The position numbers and the translations under genes are program-made. From Trema orientale (taxonomy: Eukaryota > Streptophyta > Magnoliopsida > Rosales > Cannabaceae), in NCBI GenBank assembly GCA_002914845.1, contig JXTC01000512.1:150176-214175 (forward strand): a DNA stretch of 64,000 nucleotides, in the 5' to 3' direction. Within the stretch, counting starts at the first letter, position 1, and every line of letters begins with the position of its first letter. This document shows positions 43,441 to 55,060 of the stretch, in pieces. Below the pieces are notes generated by a model. It had not been told where the DNA came from, searched no databases, and saw only the letters and a program-made list of their open reading frames with translations.

Positions 43441-43510
43441 ACACACACTCTCTCTCTCTCTCTCTTTCTCTCGAGGAGCTATATTGACACTCTCTCTCTC
43501 TCTCTCTCTC
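43441..43510. repeat. Compound CA/CT microsatellite
   Basis: ACACACACTCTCTCTC tract, a GAGGAGCTATATTGACA spacer, then a second CT run of about ten units. Confidence 0.85.
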
Positions 43511-45607
43511 GTATTTAGGCACCCTTTTATTTGTTAAAAAGACGAAGCTAGATAATAAAAATAAGTTGACAAAAATACTCTTATTAATGCACCCTTTATA
43601 TTGATGTACCTTTGGACGGAGTTCATCTCCCTAAAAAATTTGCAGCATTCATTTTCTTCGTCTTTCATTCTTTTCTTCGTCTTTTTCTTTTTGTCTTCTA
43701 ATCATCATTCTGTCAGCCTATTTTTTCCTCATATTAATTATCTCTTTGCTTTTTATATTTTCTAATAGATACCTATATCTTTTTCCTTTTCTCTCTTTAT
43801 CATGATTTAGTTTTTCTTCTCTTAAATTTTGATCTCTTTAATTAATTTTGAATTGTTTTCGAAGAAGAAACTTTAACTAGTTCATATAAAAAATCAGCTA
43901 TACCATATAGAAAAAATAACCCAAAAAAAAAAAAAAAGAAAAGGGATTAAGGGTAAAATAGATATACAACTAGCTAGAAAAATTATAATTCGGAGATGAA
44001 TTTCTCGATGCAAACAAATAAACTATTTTATAAACAGTTCAGAAAAATTGTTTGCAAATATGTGAGGGACGAAGACGATTAATTTTGTAAAGCAGGGGTG
44101 CATAAAAGTGTTTCATTTTTTTTTTTTCCCATTTAGGCATTCTCAGTTGGAAGGAGAGCGTATATGATTGTTTTATTTTACTTAAGTTTAGTGTTAATTG
44201 TGTTCAGTTTAGTTATTTTATGAATTAATGGGGGCGTGCTTTCTAACTTTTAAGTCTAAATTTATCATTTTATGAAATTATGGGCTACTTTTCTATTAGT
44301 TATGGGTGTAAATATAGTCTCCTTAATAGAAATTCAAAATAAACAAAACAACCCGTAGCTAACAGCCCACTCATAAAAACTAAATAAAACATAGAACATT
44401 AGCCTAAAAAATTAAAATAAATTATAAGCAAAAAAAAAAAAAAAGCAACTCTTTAGTCTTGGTGGAGATATTGAAGAATTGAAGAATGGAGAAAGTAGTG
44501 AAGAAGCTCACCTTTTATTTGCTTGAGCTTTCTTTGTTGGCACGTTATATAATAAGTATTAGACTAACCCAAGAAATTAATTAAAAGAAGCTAGCTAACC
44601 CAGTTTTTAGATGCTAGCCCTAGCCACTTAACTTTGTTTTGTCAGCTAGTTTCTCCATAATCCATATATTATGAGACAGAAAATAGCAAGTGTAATTATA
44701 ACGAAGTGTACATACCACATCCAAATAATTGATCAACTTATGACATATATTCGAAAATAAAGAAAGGCATAATATATAAACTTTGCGGCCTCAAGAGAGA
44801 TAGGGATAAAGTTATATATCACAACTTTATAATATGCACGTTCATCAAGTGTGGCAACTCATATTGTAGCTTGCAGGCAACTAGGAGACAAGAAAGCTGG
44901 TTTTAGCCCCCACCTAGAGAAACTTTGGCCTTTTAATCATGCTAATAAAAATTTTAATATATTTGTCTCTGCTTTTGCTTGTGTAAATAAATTAATGTTT
45001 ATTGAGATTTTGTTAGACAAGATCCGAATATTCACACACTGCAAAGATCATTTTAGGTTCACATGAGAAGAAACATGTACTGACATGTGATATAGTTGTG
45101 TCTCTCAAATGACGACAGAAACTGGGGCGAGTACTTTTCCGCCCGCATCTCTCTTTCTGCTCTATATATAAAGTTTTCACAGGTGAAAAAGCACCACCAC
45201 AAAGTATCAATTAAATATAGTCTGCTTGTTTGATCTTAAATGGGCTCCGGCTCATTTTCCAGCAATCCTCGCTGCCAGGATTCAATGGTTTTCAAGCCCA
45301 AAGTCCAATTGCATGAAAGGGATGTGTGTGTTAGTGTGTACGTGAGGAGAAAAGGACATTGGTAGAACTATTATAATCCTTTTAATCTTTTTTAGGACCA
45401 CTTTCTGAAATAAATTTTTTAGGACTAAAAATTGAGTCACAAGAGAGTAAAATTCTTTAGATACTCTTCATTTCTCTCAAATCTATACGCTTTACCTACC
45501 TCACACTCAGACCCCATTTAAAAATTAAAAAGCAAAGAGGAGAGAGAAGAGAAAAGAAAGCTCCCAAAAACCTACCCAGAATTCTCAGCCACCCACAACA
45601 AATCCGA

Positions 45608-45858
45608 CTATAACTCCCTCAAATATCTCTCAAAATGCTCTAAATCAGATTCTAGACATATCAAGTACCCTAGAAACATCCATATTCCTAGTATTTGAGT
45701 TAAAATGGCGAAAACCCATTCTTTAGGAAGTCGCGGTGGGATGAGATCAAGAGCTTCGAAGTAGCTTATGAATTCATCTCCTTCGAAGTCATCGTTGTCA
45801 TCAAAATCCAAGTCTCTAATGGGTTCGCCAAAGAATTCGATTGAAGAAACTCCTCATT
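45608..45858 (-). pseudogene. Exon-like acidic ORF fragment, unrecognised
   Basis: On the minus strand a frame open from about 45858 reads through EFFGEPIRDLDFDDNDDFEG, then DEFISYFEALDLIPPRLPKEW, and continues to a stop at 45608. The composition looks coding in the first two thirds (mixed, acidic, few A/T-only codons) and less so after LPKEW, where an intron donor could lie. There is no ATG-proximal context or second exon, and I do not recognise a family. It could be a gene relic or chance. Confidence 0.25.
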
Positions 45859-46458
45859 CAAAGAGTAAGGGCAAAGGCACTATGGAAGTCGCGTTTATTT
45901 AAGAAAAGGCTACATTACAAATTTTTATCTTTTTGGGGAAAAAATACTTTTTTTTTTTTTTGGGCATAGTGACTTTGAGTATGGTCAAAAACTATGATTT
46001 CTTTGTATTTTTTTATATTTATTGAGGATCCAAAAAAAAAGTTTCTTTTTGCATTGTGATCTTGAGTATAGAAAGCTACGATTTTTGAAACTTTTTTTTG
46101 TTTTGATTTTCGTGAGGCTATGGCTTGTTTGGTTAGGATTGATTTCTGTTTCTTTCCTAATTTTTTTTTAATTTTTTTATTTTCTCTAGTCAGTGTGGGG
46201 ATTATTTGGTTAGGGATAGGCTTTAGGTTTTGAGGATTATTGAGGAATGCATGAGTGATGGTGAAGGTATTTTGGTCATTGTTTCTTGGTTGAAGGCCTT
46301 TTTTTTTTTTTTATTTGTACATATTTTTTCGGTTGTGATTTATTTGTGTGTTTTGCTGGTTGATTTTGTGCTCATTGTTTTGGTAAATTTTGAGTTCATC
46401 ATTTTACAAATATTCTGTTCTATTTTTGTATTCTTAAATATGAAATCAAGCATATATC

Positions 46459-46763
46459 GACCTAGGTCAAGGTGCACTTGACCTGGATTAAGAAACTCTT
46501 GACCAAAGACAAGATTTTCTTGAACAAGGTCAAGAAAATCATGACCTCGTATTGAAATGCAGTCAAGACTATGTCCACTGTAAGTCAAGAATATCTTGAC
46601 CTCAGAGTAATAGGTTAGTAAATGATTGTGTTAAATTGAATTTTTTAAAATTTAGGGTTAAGTGGTCCTTGATATGGGGTCAAGAAGTTCTTGACTTAGG
46701 TCAAAGTTTACTTGACCCGGGGTCAAGAAGAACTTGACCTAAGTGACACTTGACCCTCACTTG
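46459..46763. repeat. Array of GGTCAA / TTGACC inverted motifs
   Basis: Eleven copies of TTGACC or its complement GGTCAA within about 305 bp, several paired as GGTCAAG..CTTGACC or TCAAGAA..TTCTTGA palindromes, plus TTGACT variants. TTGACY is the core of the W-box bound by WRKY factors. The density is more like the internal arrays of non-autonomous transposons. Confidence 0.75.
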
Positions 46764-46788
46764 ATATTATTACTTTATTTAACTTATA

Positions 46789-47275
46789 ACTATAAGAAAA
46801 ATCACTTTTAGAGACGATGTTTTTAGAGACAAATTTAATTTTGTCCCTAAAGGTGCCTTTCAGATACGAAATACGGTTGTCTCTATATGCTTAGTCAGTT
46901 TTATACTATTTGGTTAGTATTTTTTTAGGGACATATCAATCTTGTCTTAAATGTTTCATTCAAAGGCGAAATAATTGTTTCATCTCTAATGGGTTTGGTG
47001 GGAAGCGTTCTTGTGAGTAGATTGTTGGCAAGAAGCTTTCAGACATTTAGATACAAAGCATTTTCGTCTCTAAAAGATACTTATAGAGACAAAAATAAAT
47101 ATTTGGTCTCTAAAGTTTATTAAGACTACATTTAGAAACAAAATGAAATTTGTCTCTAAATATATTTGTCATGAAGTTTTCTTGCCAATTGATTAGTAAG
47201 AAGAATATAAATAGTATTTAGAGACATTATAAATTCGTATCTAAAATAAGTTTTGGTCTCTAAAAATAATCTAAA
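46789..47275. mobile_element. CACTA-like fragment with TAGAGACA subterminal repeats
   Basis: Begins ACTATAAGAAAAATCACTTT, close to the CACTA(C/T)AAGAAAA terminus of plant CACTA elements with the first bases decayed. About ten copies of TAGAGACAAA or TTTGTCTCTAAA in both orientations follow, as in CACTA subterminal regions. A matching right terminus was not found, so it is truncated or the end has diverged. Confidence 0.55.
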
Positions 47276-47735
47276 GCTTTTATAAAATTAAGAAGGTTTA
47301 AGTTGTGGTTGAGGATAAAAATTACAATTGTGTTTAGATTAAGAAAGATAATCTATAAAATAAAGTTTATTGTTCAAGTCAAATTTGTCTGTTTAACATA
47401 GTGAATGACAATTTTGTGGGAAGATTTTTGTTAGAAAATGATCACTATATAGTTTAAAGGATATCAAGTTACTATATATTATAGTGTCTCAAATAAATAC
47501 GCATATATTTAGTATTGCTATATGACTAATAGATTTATTTTCATAAATATTAACAAAAAAAAAAGAATTTAAAAAAAATATTTTTAAAAAAAAATAAGAA
47601 AAGAGTTTGGCCAATAATCGAACTAGAATTCTAGGTAATAAAATAAAATAAAAAACGAGAGGACAAAATTGTCTAACATTAACGATAAATATAGCAATGA
47701 TAGAAACAAAATACCAAATGCAATAACCATGAAAG
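47276..47735. other. AT-rich intergenic DNA
   Basis: Nothing recognised. The open frame at 47489-47803 (minus) runs into the hAT element and is not a gene. Confidence 0.5.
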
Positions 47736-48301
47736 TAGGGCTGGCAATTCGTATTATCGTGTCGTGTTCGGGTCGACACGATTACGACGCGACACGATAA
47801 CACTTAACCCGAACACGACACGATTAATAAACGTGTCAAAAATTTAAACCCGAATACGACATGATTAATATACATGTAATACGACACGACACGTATAACT
47901 CATTTAATAACCTGTCATGTGTCATATTATGATATATTTGATACGATTATTCAAAATTGACACGATTATTCTAATTTAACACGATTATCCACTACTTAAT
48001 TTAATTTTACTCCTATAAATATGCTTAGAATTAATCAAAATCACGTTTAATATATTAAAATATTAATAAATGTGTCGTATTAGTGTCATGTTGACAGGAC
48101 ACGAAAACGACACGTTTAATTAAACGGGTTAAACGGGTCATTTTCGGGTTAAGCGAGTTGACCCGAAATCCACTCGTTTATTATATGTGTTACAGTGTCA
48201 ACCCGAAATTGACACGAAAATTAAATGGGTCATTCAAACCCGTTTATTTCATGTCGTTTTCGAGTCATATCGTCGTGCCATATAGAAAATTGTCAGCCCT
48301 A
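47736..48301. mobile_element. hAT-type non-autonomous element
   Basis: 566 bp with terminal inverted repeats TAGGGCTGGCAATT and AATTGTCAGCCCTA. The flanking octamers CATGAAAG (47728-47735) and CATTAAAG (48302-48309) match at seven of eight positions, the hAT target-site length. The interior is full of CGACACG / CGTGTCG words in both directions and GGTTAAACGGGTCA-like segments. No transposase. Confidence 0.85.
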
Positions 48302-48781
48302 CATTAAAGAACATTAAAATATTACAAATAAAAAATTAAAAATTCCAATTTGCTTTTAAGTTTTCTAATAAAAAAAATTAAAAATTCCATTTCCTCTCTT
48401 CATATTCTTCAATAACAGCCTTTGCAGCTTCATAAAAATCTTTGTCAACTTCAGTTGGTTCAATATTTGGCCTATTAACTTATAGCAAACAAGTAATGGA
48501 GTGAGAAAATAAGTTACATACCTTAATTCTTTCTTTTAATATTTTTAGATAAGGATTAAATTGAAAAACAAAGCCAAATAACACACAAGAAAATAATTAT
48601 GATAGTAGTCACATTATAATAGTTAAAAAGAAAAAACAAAATTAAAGATGCATCCCAACATCACGGCTCTAAAGGACTTTCCTTTTCTTGTTTTTCAAAT
48701 CAATCTATTTTGAAAAAAAAAAAAGGGTTTCTATCACTTTTACATGTAAAAAACTAAAAGAATTACAAAAATAAACTAAAA
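48302..48781. other. AT-rich intergenic DNA
   Basis: No gene or element recognised apart from a 21-23 bp tandem repeat of ACTAAAAGAATTACAAAAAT at the right edge. Confidence 0.5.
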
Positions 48782-49152
48782 GAATTACAAAAATACGGAC
48801 TCAGATTTTTTTCAAATTTTCGTACGGTTTTTATTAGAAAAATATCACTTTTTAAAAAATATTTAGAAAAATACTATTTTTTAAAATAGTTATTGGTTAC
48901 TGGTTTCTGAAAATTTTTTACTGGTTACTAATTACCAGTTATATACCAGTTATAAATATCTTTGGTTACTAGTTACCAGTTTCTGAAACTAATTACTAGA
49001 AACTAATTACTATTTTAAAAAATGATATTTTTATAAATAATTTTTATAAAATAGTATTTATCTAATAAAAACCGTACTGAACCTTAAAAAAACTTAAACC
49101 ATTGTATTTTTCAAAATTTTTTCTAAATTACCGTATAATGTCTAATTTCCCC
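48782..49152. mobile_element. Small MULE-like element with GGTTAC array
   Basis: Left end GAATTACAAAAATACGG; right end ATTACCGTATAATGTCTAATTTCCCC. Both match the ends of the 2.7 kb MULE at 12453-15155 (TACAAAAATACG and ATGTCTAATTTCC). The core (about 48890-49010) is a run of GGTTACTGGTTAC / GTAACCAG words flanked by inverted AAATAGTATTTTT-like arms. A clean target duplication was not found. Confidence 0.55.
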
Positions 49153-52126
49153 AAAAAAAAAATTAACTTCCATAATCGGTGCTCAAAAGTTTTAAGTATA
49201 CTTGAAACCCAAAGAAATATGAAGAATTAAAAAAATAAAAAAAAAAAAAAAAAACAAAGAAGTTTCATGAATATATGAAAAGATACTGTTATACGTATTT
49301 ATAGAGAAAAGGAAAGGATATCCCATCATAATCTCATGGTTTCAACTGTCTGCAACCAAAAAAAAAAAAAAAAAATCCAAAACAAAACAAAAAAAAAAAA
49401 ATCAAAAAACAAAAACAAAAACAAAACTTGTAGAACCACAATCAATTACCAATAGCAAGCTGATTCCATTTTTTTATTTATTATCCTTCTATTTAATTAA
49501 CAATTAACAAATATTACCTTTTAGAGAATTTGTTTTATTTATTTTGCACAATATTTGGGCAACTTCAGGTTTATATTAGTTTCTTTTGACAAAAAAGCTC
49601 TGTTCCTAAGACTCAATCTGCTATCATCAATAGATTATGATAGCTGTTGCCATATGGGAAAAAATTATAGAAGTGAAATTAATTAAACCCTTTTATATCT
49701 TTGTGCAATCAAATATTCATGGAACAATCAAAATTTATGAAAAGAAAAAAAAAACTACGGGCTGACCTAGTGCAATGAAAAACTTCTAGTATTAAATAAT
49801 TGGTTACAACTATTCTTCTCTAGGAAATTCTAGAGATAACTTCTTGATTTAAGGGAGAAGAATTCGATAGGAGAAAAAAAAAAGGTTAAATAGTTTAAGA
49901 AATTCAATTGAGTTATTAATTACCTAGATGAATATTCAAAAGGACTGGCTCCAACTAGGCCAAGTATTATTAGTGCAAGTAAATTGGATTCGTATAAGGA
50001 GTTTGAGTGTTCGAATTAAAATGAATATTTTCTCAGATAATATGTTTAGAATTATATGTGCTCATCATTTCAAAATGAGATTAAAAAAAATCTAAATTAT
50101 TAGTGAAAAAAAATCTGAATTATCTGATTACTAAATTAGTATAAGTTTCAAATACCATAAAAATAAAAAGGGCACGATTATTGTAGGCTCCACTAATATG
50201 GCTAATAATATGGAACGCTGAAGTAGTTAATTTTTAACGCTAATTACCAAATTTATAATTTATAATGTTCTCCTCTTATTACTAATCTAGCATGTCCTAA
50301 TAAAATCAAAACTAGCTAGTATAATGACAAGAATAGTCGATCTATAGAGATTGGGTGTTAAACTATTACTAATTACCAGAATTATCACAACTCAACTTTA
50401 TTTAGGCATAAAATCTAAATGAATATAAAAATAAACAAATAAAAACAAAGCTAAAAATAATAAGGGTAAATAAAATATGGATAATTACTATGCACAAATG
50501 TACTAAGGATTTGAGTTCGCCTAATTACTCCTAACTTCATCAAACTGAGTAATTACTAGTCTGATTCTATTTAATTCACTAATCAATGATCTAACCTCAC
50601 CTCATTACCTCTTCCGAGTATCAAATGAGGTAATACACCTAACAAACTTAAGTTGATATTCCTATCTAACACGGTTAATTAAGTGTTCATTAAGTTCAAG
50701 TATTCAAATGGAAATTAAGGTATCGCTCACCTCCCGGTCTTATAATAATCGAAACTATCTAAGTAATTATCTAGAAGTTGATCTCTTCCCAGTCTCACAA
50801 TAACCTAAACTATGTCTCTCAATTTTAGATTATGAGATTAATATCTCCTGAGCATCAAAATCACAACCTAAAGTCAACTAATTAACTGGCCAAATAAATT
50901 AGAAGCAATAAGTAAGGAGAAGCATAAATGAGTTGACAATGAAAAATAGACCAATAATAAACAAAATAATTAAAACAAAGTATTAAAAAGGGTAAAAACA
51001 AATCCTAGCTATCAAATATAAACAAGCATAATAGAACCCAACACAAATCTCAACAAGAAATTCATAATATTTAAGAATGTTCATACACTAAGCTTAATAC
51101 AAATTTCAAGAGAGATTAAGGTGAGAGAAAAAAAAAGAAAAATTCTTGTGGAAATGGGTTTCAAGTCTTGAAATCTTCAAAAAATTCTCCTAAATCTTCT
51201 TAAAAATCACTTAGATAGGGAAAAACACATTTTTTACACTTAAGAATCACTTAGTGGCTATCTTGGATTTTGATAGAGATTTTGATTTGTTTATTGTTGT
51301 TATCAAAGATGAAGATCTCCTACACCTGTATAAGAGAGAGAAATAAATTTTGACAAAATTATATTGATTCATTTCCCAAGCAGTATATCATAAATAAGTA
51401 TTAAGTAATTAGTATGACCTATAATCCCTCAATCATACGAATCTTCTTTGCTGAAGTAATCTGGACCATTATTTCATGTTAAGAAGTGCCATATCGCAAA
51501 TTATAATATGAATCTCACTAGAAAATAATAGAACTATATTCACTTATGAATGGTAACTTTTCTCTTTTCTACTTGATTAAGGATTGACTTTTTGTATACA
51601 ACTTCGTGACTCATCTCAATTTATATATCCAAAAAATAATTAAATGTTAGGGGTAAATTAATAAAATAAAAACATTTACGATGTTATTTAGTAATTAATT
51701 ATCTCCAATGGAGATGATTTAGATCTAGTAACATTTGTTGTATAGACAATCATTGATATTCACTTGCAAAAATATTGACTAGAAAAGATGGGAAAAAAAG
51801 AATAAACTTGTTATTAACAAAATTAGTAATAGAAACAGAGATCGACTCCTTTTAATTTATCTAATCAAGTCACGATATAACTTTTTACATTCTTAAGTGA
51901 ATCAGATGAGATGAAAAAGGTTATGGACATGAGCTTTAGCGATTAGTGGCTTGGATTTTAATGGAGATTCTATACTCAAATTAAGGTTTAAATTATGTTT
52001 GTTTTAGGTGTTTCTACCCATTTTTTTTCCCTTTACAAATGAACCTTTCGATCAGTAATATGAATTACATATATGATAGGAGAAAACATATAATTTTTAA
52101 GGTATAAATAAAATATATATATATAA
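49153..52126. other. AT-rich intergenic DNA
   Basis: Long poly-A tracts at 49220-49400. A possible decayed SINE lies near 49950-50040 (GGCCAAGTATTATTAGTGCA, then GAGTGTTCGAATTAAAATG). No gene recognised. Confidence 0.5.
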
Positions 52127-52361
52127 GGTACCAATCCAGTAGGTATTTTTTTTTACCTATGCATAGGTATCAATTTGACCAATGAAAATTTTTTTTGCAC
52201 ATTTTTTTAAATTAAAAAGTGAGAGAGAGAAATAGCATTAATGATGCACGTCTTTTCATACACATCATTATAGTCATTGGATCACCATTAGATGATAATC
52301 CAATGGCTAAAAAAAATACCTACACATACGTTAAAAAAAAAAACCTACTGGATTGGCAACC
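52127..52361. mobile_element. (TA)n-associated MITE, copy 5
   Basis: 235 bp. Left end GGTACCAATCCAGTAGGTAT after (AT)n; right end AACCTACTGGATTGGCAACC before (AT)n. The two ends pair well and the copy is among the least decayed. The open frame starting 52292 is chance. Confidence 0.92.
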
Positions 52362-52585
52362 ATATATATATATATTACACTTTTAATGTCTCATTTAAAG
52401 ATATTAATGATTTTCTTTTGAATGAAGTTCACATAAAGATTTGTTTTTTTTGTTTTTTGTTTTTTTTTTTAAGGTAGATTTGGTGAATTTAGCCCCTTTT
52501 GCTAGAAGTTAGTTTTTGTTATTTTTTTAAAATATTTTTCAAAGAAATGTAGGTTTTGGTGTACAAATATAGTATATATATATTG
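52362..52585. other. Short spacer between two MITE copies
   Basis: T-rich unique DNA of 224 bp with no feature seen. Confidence 0.5.
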
Positions 52586-52835
52586 GGCACCAATGTAGTA
52601 GGTAGTTTTTTTTTTTTTTTTACTTATACATAAGTATCATTTTGATCAATGAAAATTTTTCTTGCACATTTTTTTTATATTAAAAAGTAAGAGAGAAAAA
52701 TAACATCAATGATGCGCATCTTTTCATGCACTTCATTATAGCCGTTGGATCACAATTAGATGATTATCTAACGGCTAAAAAAAAAAAAAAACCTACACAT
52801 AGGTATAAAAAAAAATACATACTGGATTGGCAACC
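52586..52835. mobile_element. (TA)n-associated MITE, copy 6
   Basis: 250 bp. Left end GGCACCAATGTAGTAGGTAG; right end ATACTGGATTGGCAACC before ATATATA. Same orientation as copy 5, 224 bp away. The interior AATGATGCGCATCTTTTCAT parallels AATGATGCACGTCTTTTCAT of copy 5. Confidence 0.9.
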
Positions 52836-54198
52836 ATATATATTTATAAAGATATTTGTAGAATCAAAATGAATATTGTTTAAGATACATTTCAATTATA
52901 AAGAGATATTTCTACGTATAGATTATATGTATACATACATGTACCTTACTACCTCCTAAAAAATGATAATTATAATAAGAACTTAAATATATGAATTTAT
53001 AAATTTATAAATGTACATACTTTAAATTTGTCTTCAAAAATCAAATATAAGTGGAACCTTAAGCGGGACTAGTTCAGGGCATGAAAAAAAAAGCGGTAGT
53101 CCAAATAGTCGTACTCAAAATTTCACTAGCAGTGAGGGGGAAATTCTTTTGGCACCCTCATCCAAGAAAAAGACCCCCCTCTCTCTCTCTTAAGCCCTTA
53201 GCCTAATCTCGCCAAATTTAATTTTCAGGCATGTCTCTTAAAAGCTCTCTGAATAGGAAATAGAGAGCCTTAGTGCAATCTAGAGTCTCTACACCACTCT
53301 TGGATCTTGCGATATTTCTTCCTCATATCCTTTGATTTCAGCCGCACTCCAGGTTCATTTTGTGTTATTTTCTAATTTATTTTACATCCATGTGTGAATC
53401 ATTTATCACTATTAATTTTGGTTTAAGTAATATGTGAGATTTTACAAGTTTGGTCCATGTTGAAGGAAATTTTGTTTTCATGATCCTATTCCTTTTCAAT
53501 TTTTATTAGATTTGTCATTATTATTTTTTATAAACACGAAAATAGATGGTAGAAGTTCTGATTTTTATTCATTTAAGACCATGCTTGTTAAACATAATTC
53601 TTGGGTTGTGGAGCACGTGTATGGAGCACAATTCTTGCCTACTAACTCTAAAACAACAATAAAGGTGTTTGTCAAAAGTTTCTATTTTCTTAAGCCAAAG
53701 ACTGAAAATTCTGAACCCAAATTGCAGACCTAGAAAACTTCTTTCTATGAAAAGATAATATCTTTGAAGATCCAATTCAAGGTTTCGCAAGAGGAGGTGA
53801 AAGGATGTCTTGGCTAAATATTGAAGGAAAAGATGTCTTGGCCACCAAACGTCATTGTTTTCAATGGCAACCAGTGCAACTGCCTGGTGGGGAACCTACT
53901 GAAAAGGACAGCCAACTGGTGCATTCTCTTTTTGGCCGACTCTACCATCGCCACGGACCACGTCGGTGACTACTATTCTTCCCGGAGACCACTTTCGAGT
54001 TTGACTCAATCAAGAAGTTCACAAAGTCCCAGGCAGTGTTCTTAGAGGCCACCCTCATCTTGTTTGTCTCCTAGCTTAGGTTCTGCCTTTTTCTTAGGGT
54101 AATGAAGCAGGGCAATGATGGAAGAAGCATTTGGTTTAAGCTCAGATGGTGGATTAGCACATTGGACATTTGTTTTGCCCCCAAGCATTGGCTGGTCA
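52836..54198. other. Unassigned DNA left of the truncated retrotransposon
   Basis: No LTR, polypurine tract or gene could be recognised. From about 53800 base composition becomes less AT-rich and several frames stay open for 40-75 codons on both strands (for example 53821-54045 +), which suggests some former coding or element sequence. I cannot identify it. Confidence 0.4.
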
Positions 54199-55060
54199 GT
54201 TATCAACCACCTCAGCTGTTTGTTTTACAATGTCTCGACCTATTAACTTCCGTTCTCTTATTTCATCCCAATGTATAGGGAATCTATATTTCCTTCCATA
54301 TAGAGCCTCATATGGCGCCATTCCAATTGTGGCCTAAAAACTATTGTTATAAAAGAACTCCACTAAAGGTAAGAACTTATCCCAAGAACCTTTTAAATTG
54401 ATCACACAAGCTCTTAACATATCTTCCAATGTCTGGATAGTTTTCTCTGATTGACTATTAGTCTGAGGGTGAAATACTGTGCTAAAACTTAACTGTGTTC
54501 CCATGGCCTTATGCAAACTTTTCCAGAAGATAGATACAAACTTTGGATCTCTATCTGAAACTATCGACAAGGGTACTCCGTGCAACCTCACTATCTCTGC
54601 CATATATAACTCCGCATATTGGTCCATGCTAAAGGTCTTCTTAACCTATAAGAAGTGGGCTGATTTTGTAAGTCGATCCACTATCACCCAAATCGAATTA
54701 TATCCTTTTTGAGTCCTAGGTAAACCAAGTACAAAATCCATTCCCACATGCTCCCATTTCCATTACGGAATCAAAAGTGGTTGTAAGAGACAAGAAGGTC
54801 GTTGATGCTCAGCCTTTACCTGCTGGCAAGTCGGACAATATTCAATGAATTCTACTATATTCTTTCTCATACCAACCCACCAATAATGATTACTCAAATC
54901 TCAAAACATTTTGATACCTCCTAGATAGACAGAATAAGGAGTACAATGAGCTTCGTTTATAATCTCCTTCTTTAATTCTTTATCGTTGGGTACATACAAC
55001 CTCTTACCATACCTCAACGCTCCATCTTCGAAAATTACCAACTCAGGATGTTTTCCTAGT
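54199..55060 (-). pseudogene. Integrase region of the gypsy element, broken
   Basis: The C-terminal part of the polyprotein. The zinc-binding region (ending CPTCQQVKAEHQRP) is followed by the catalytic core with GMDFV, SDRDPKF and the NSQSEKT region, which supply the D,D,E residues. Stops interrupt it at several points (for example before ATIGMAPYEALYG). The sequence ends soon after RDIVKQTAEVVDN, short of the usual tail. Confidence 0.85.

Larger units (their letters stand above)
42267..46458. other. Intergenic DNA; one ambiguous base
   Basis: No clear gene. Position 42739 is N. Two CT/CA microsatellites lie at about 43440-43510. Open frames at 42443, 42955, 44851 and 46230 are AT-driven and carry no recognisable domain. 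An acidic exon-like stretch is described separately at 45608-45858. Confidence 0.5.

Noticed and set aside
53821-54045. Possible coding frame left of the retrotransposon
   Set aside because: Open for 74 codons but unlike any family I know, and competing frames are open on both strands. Left as unassigned.
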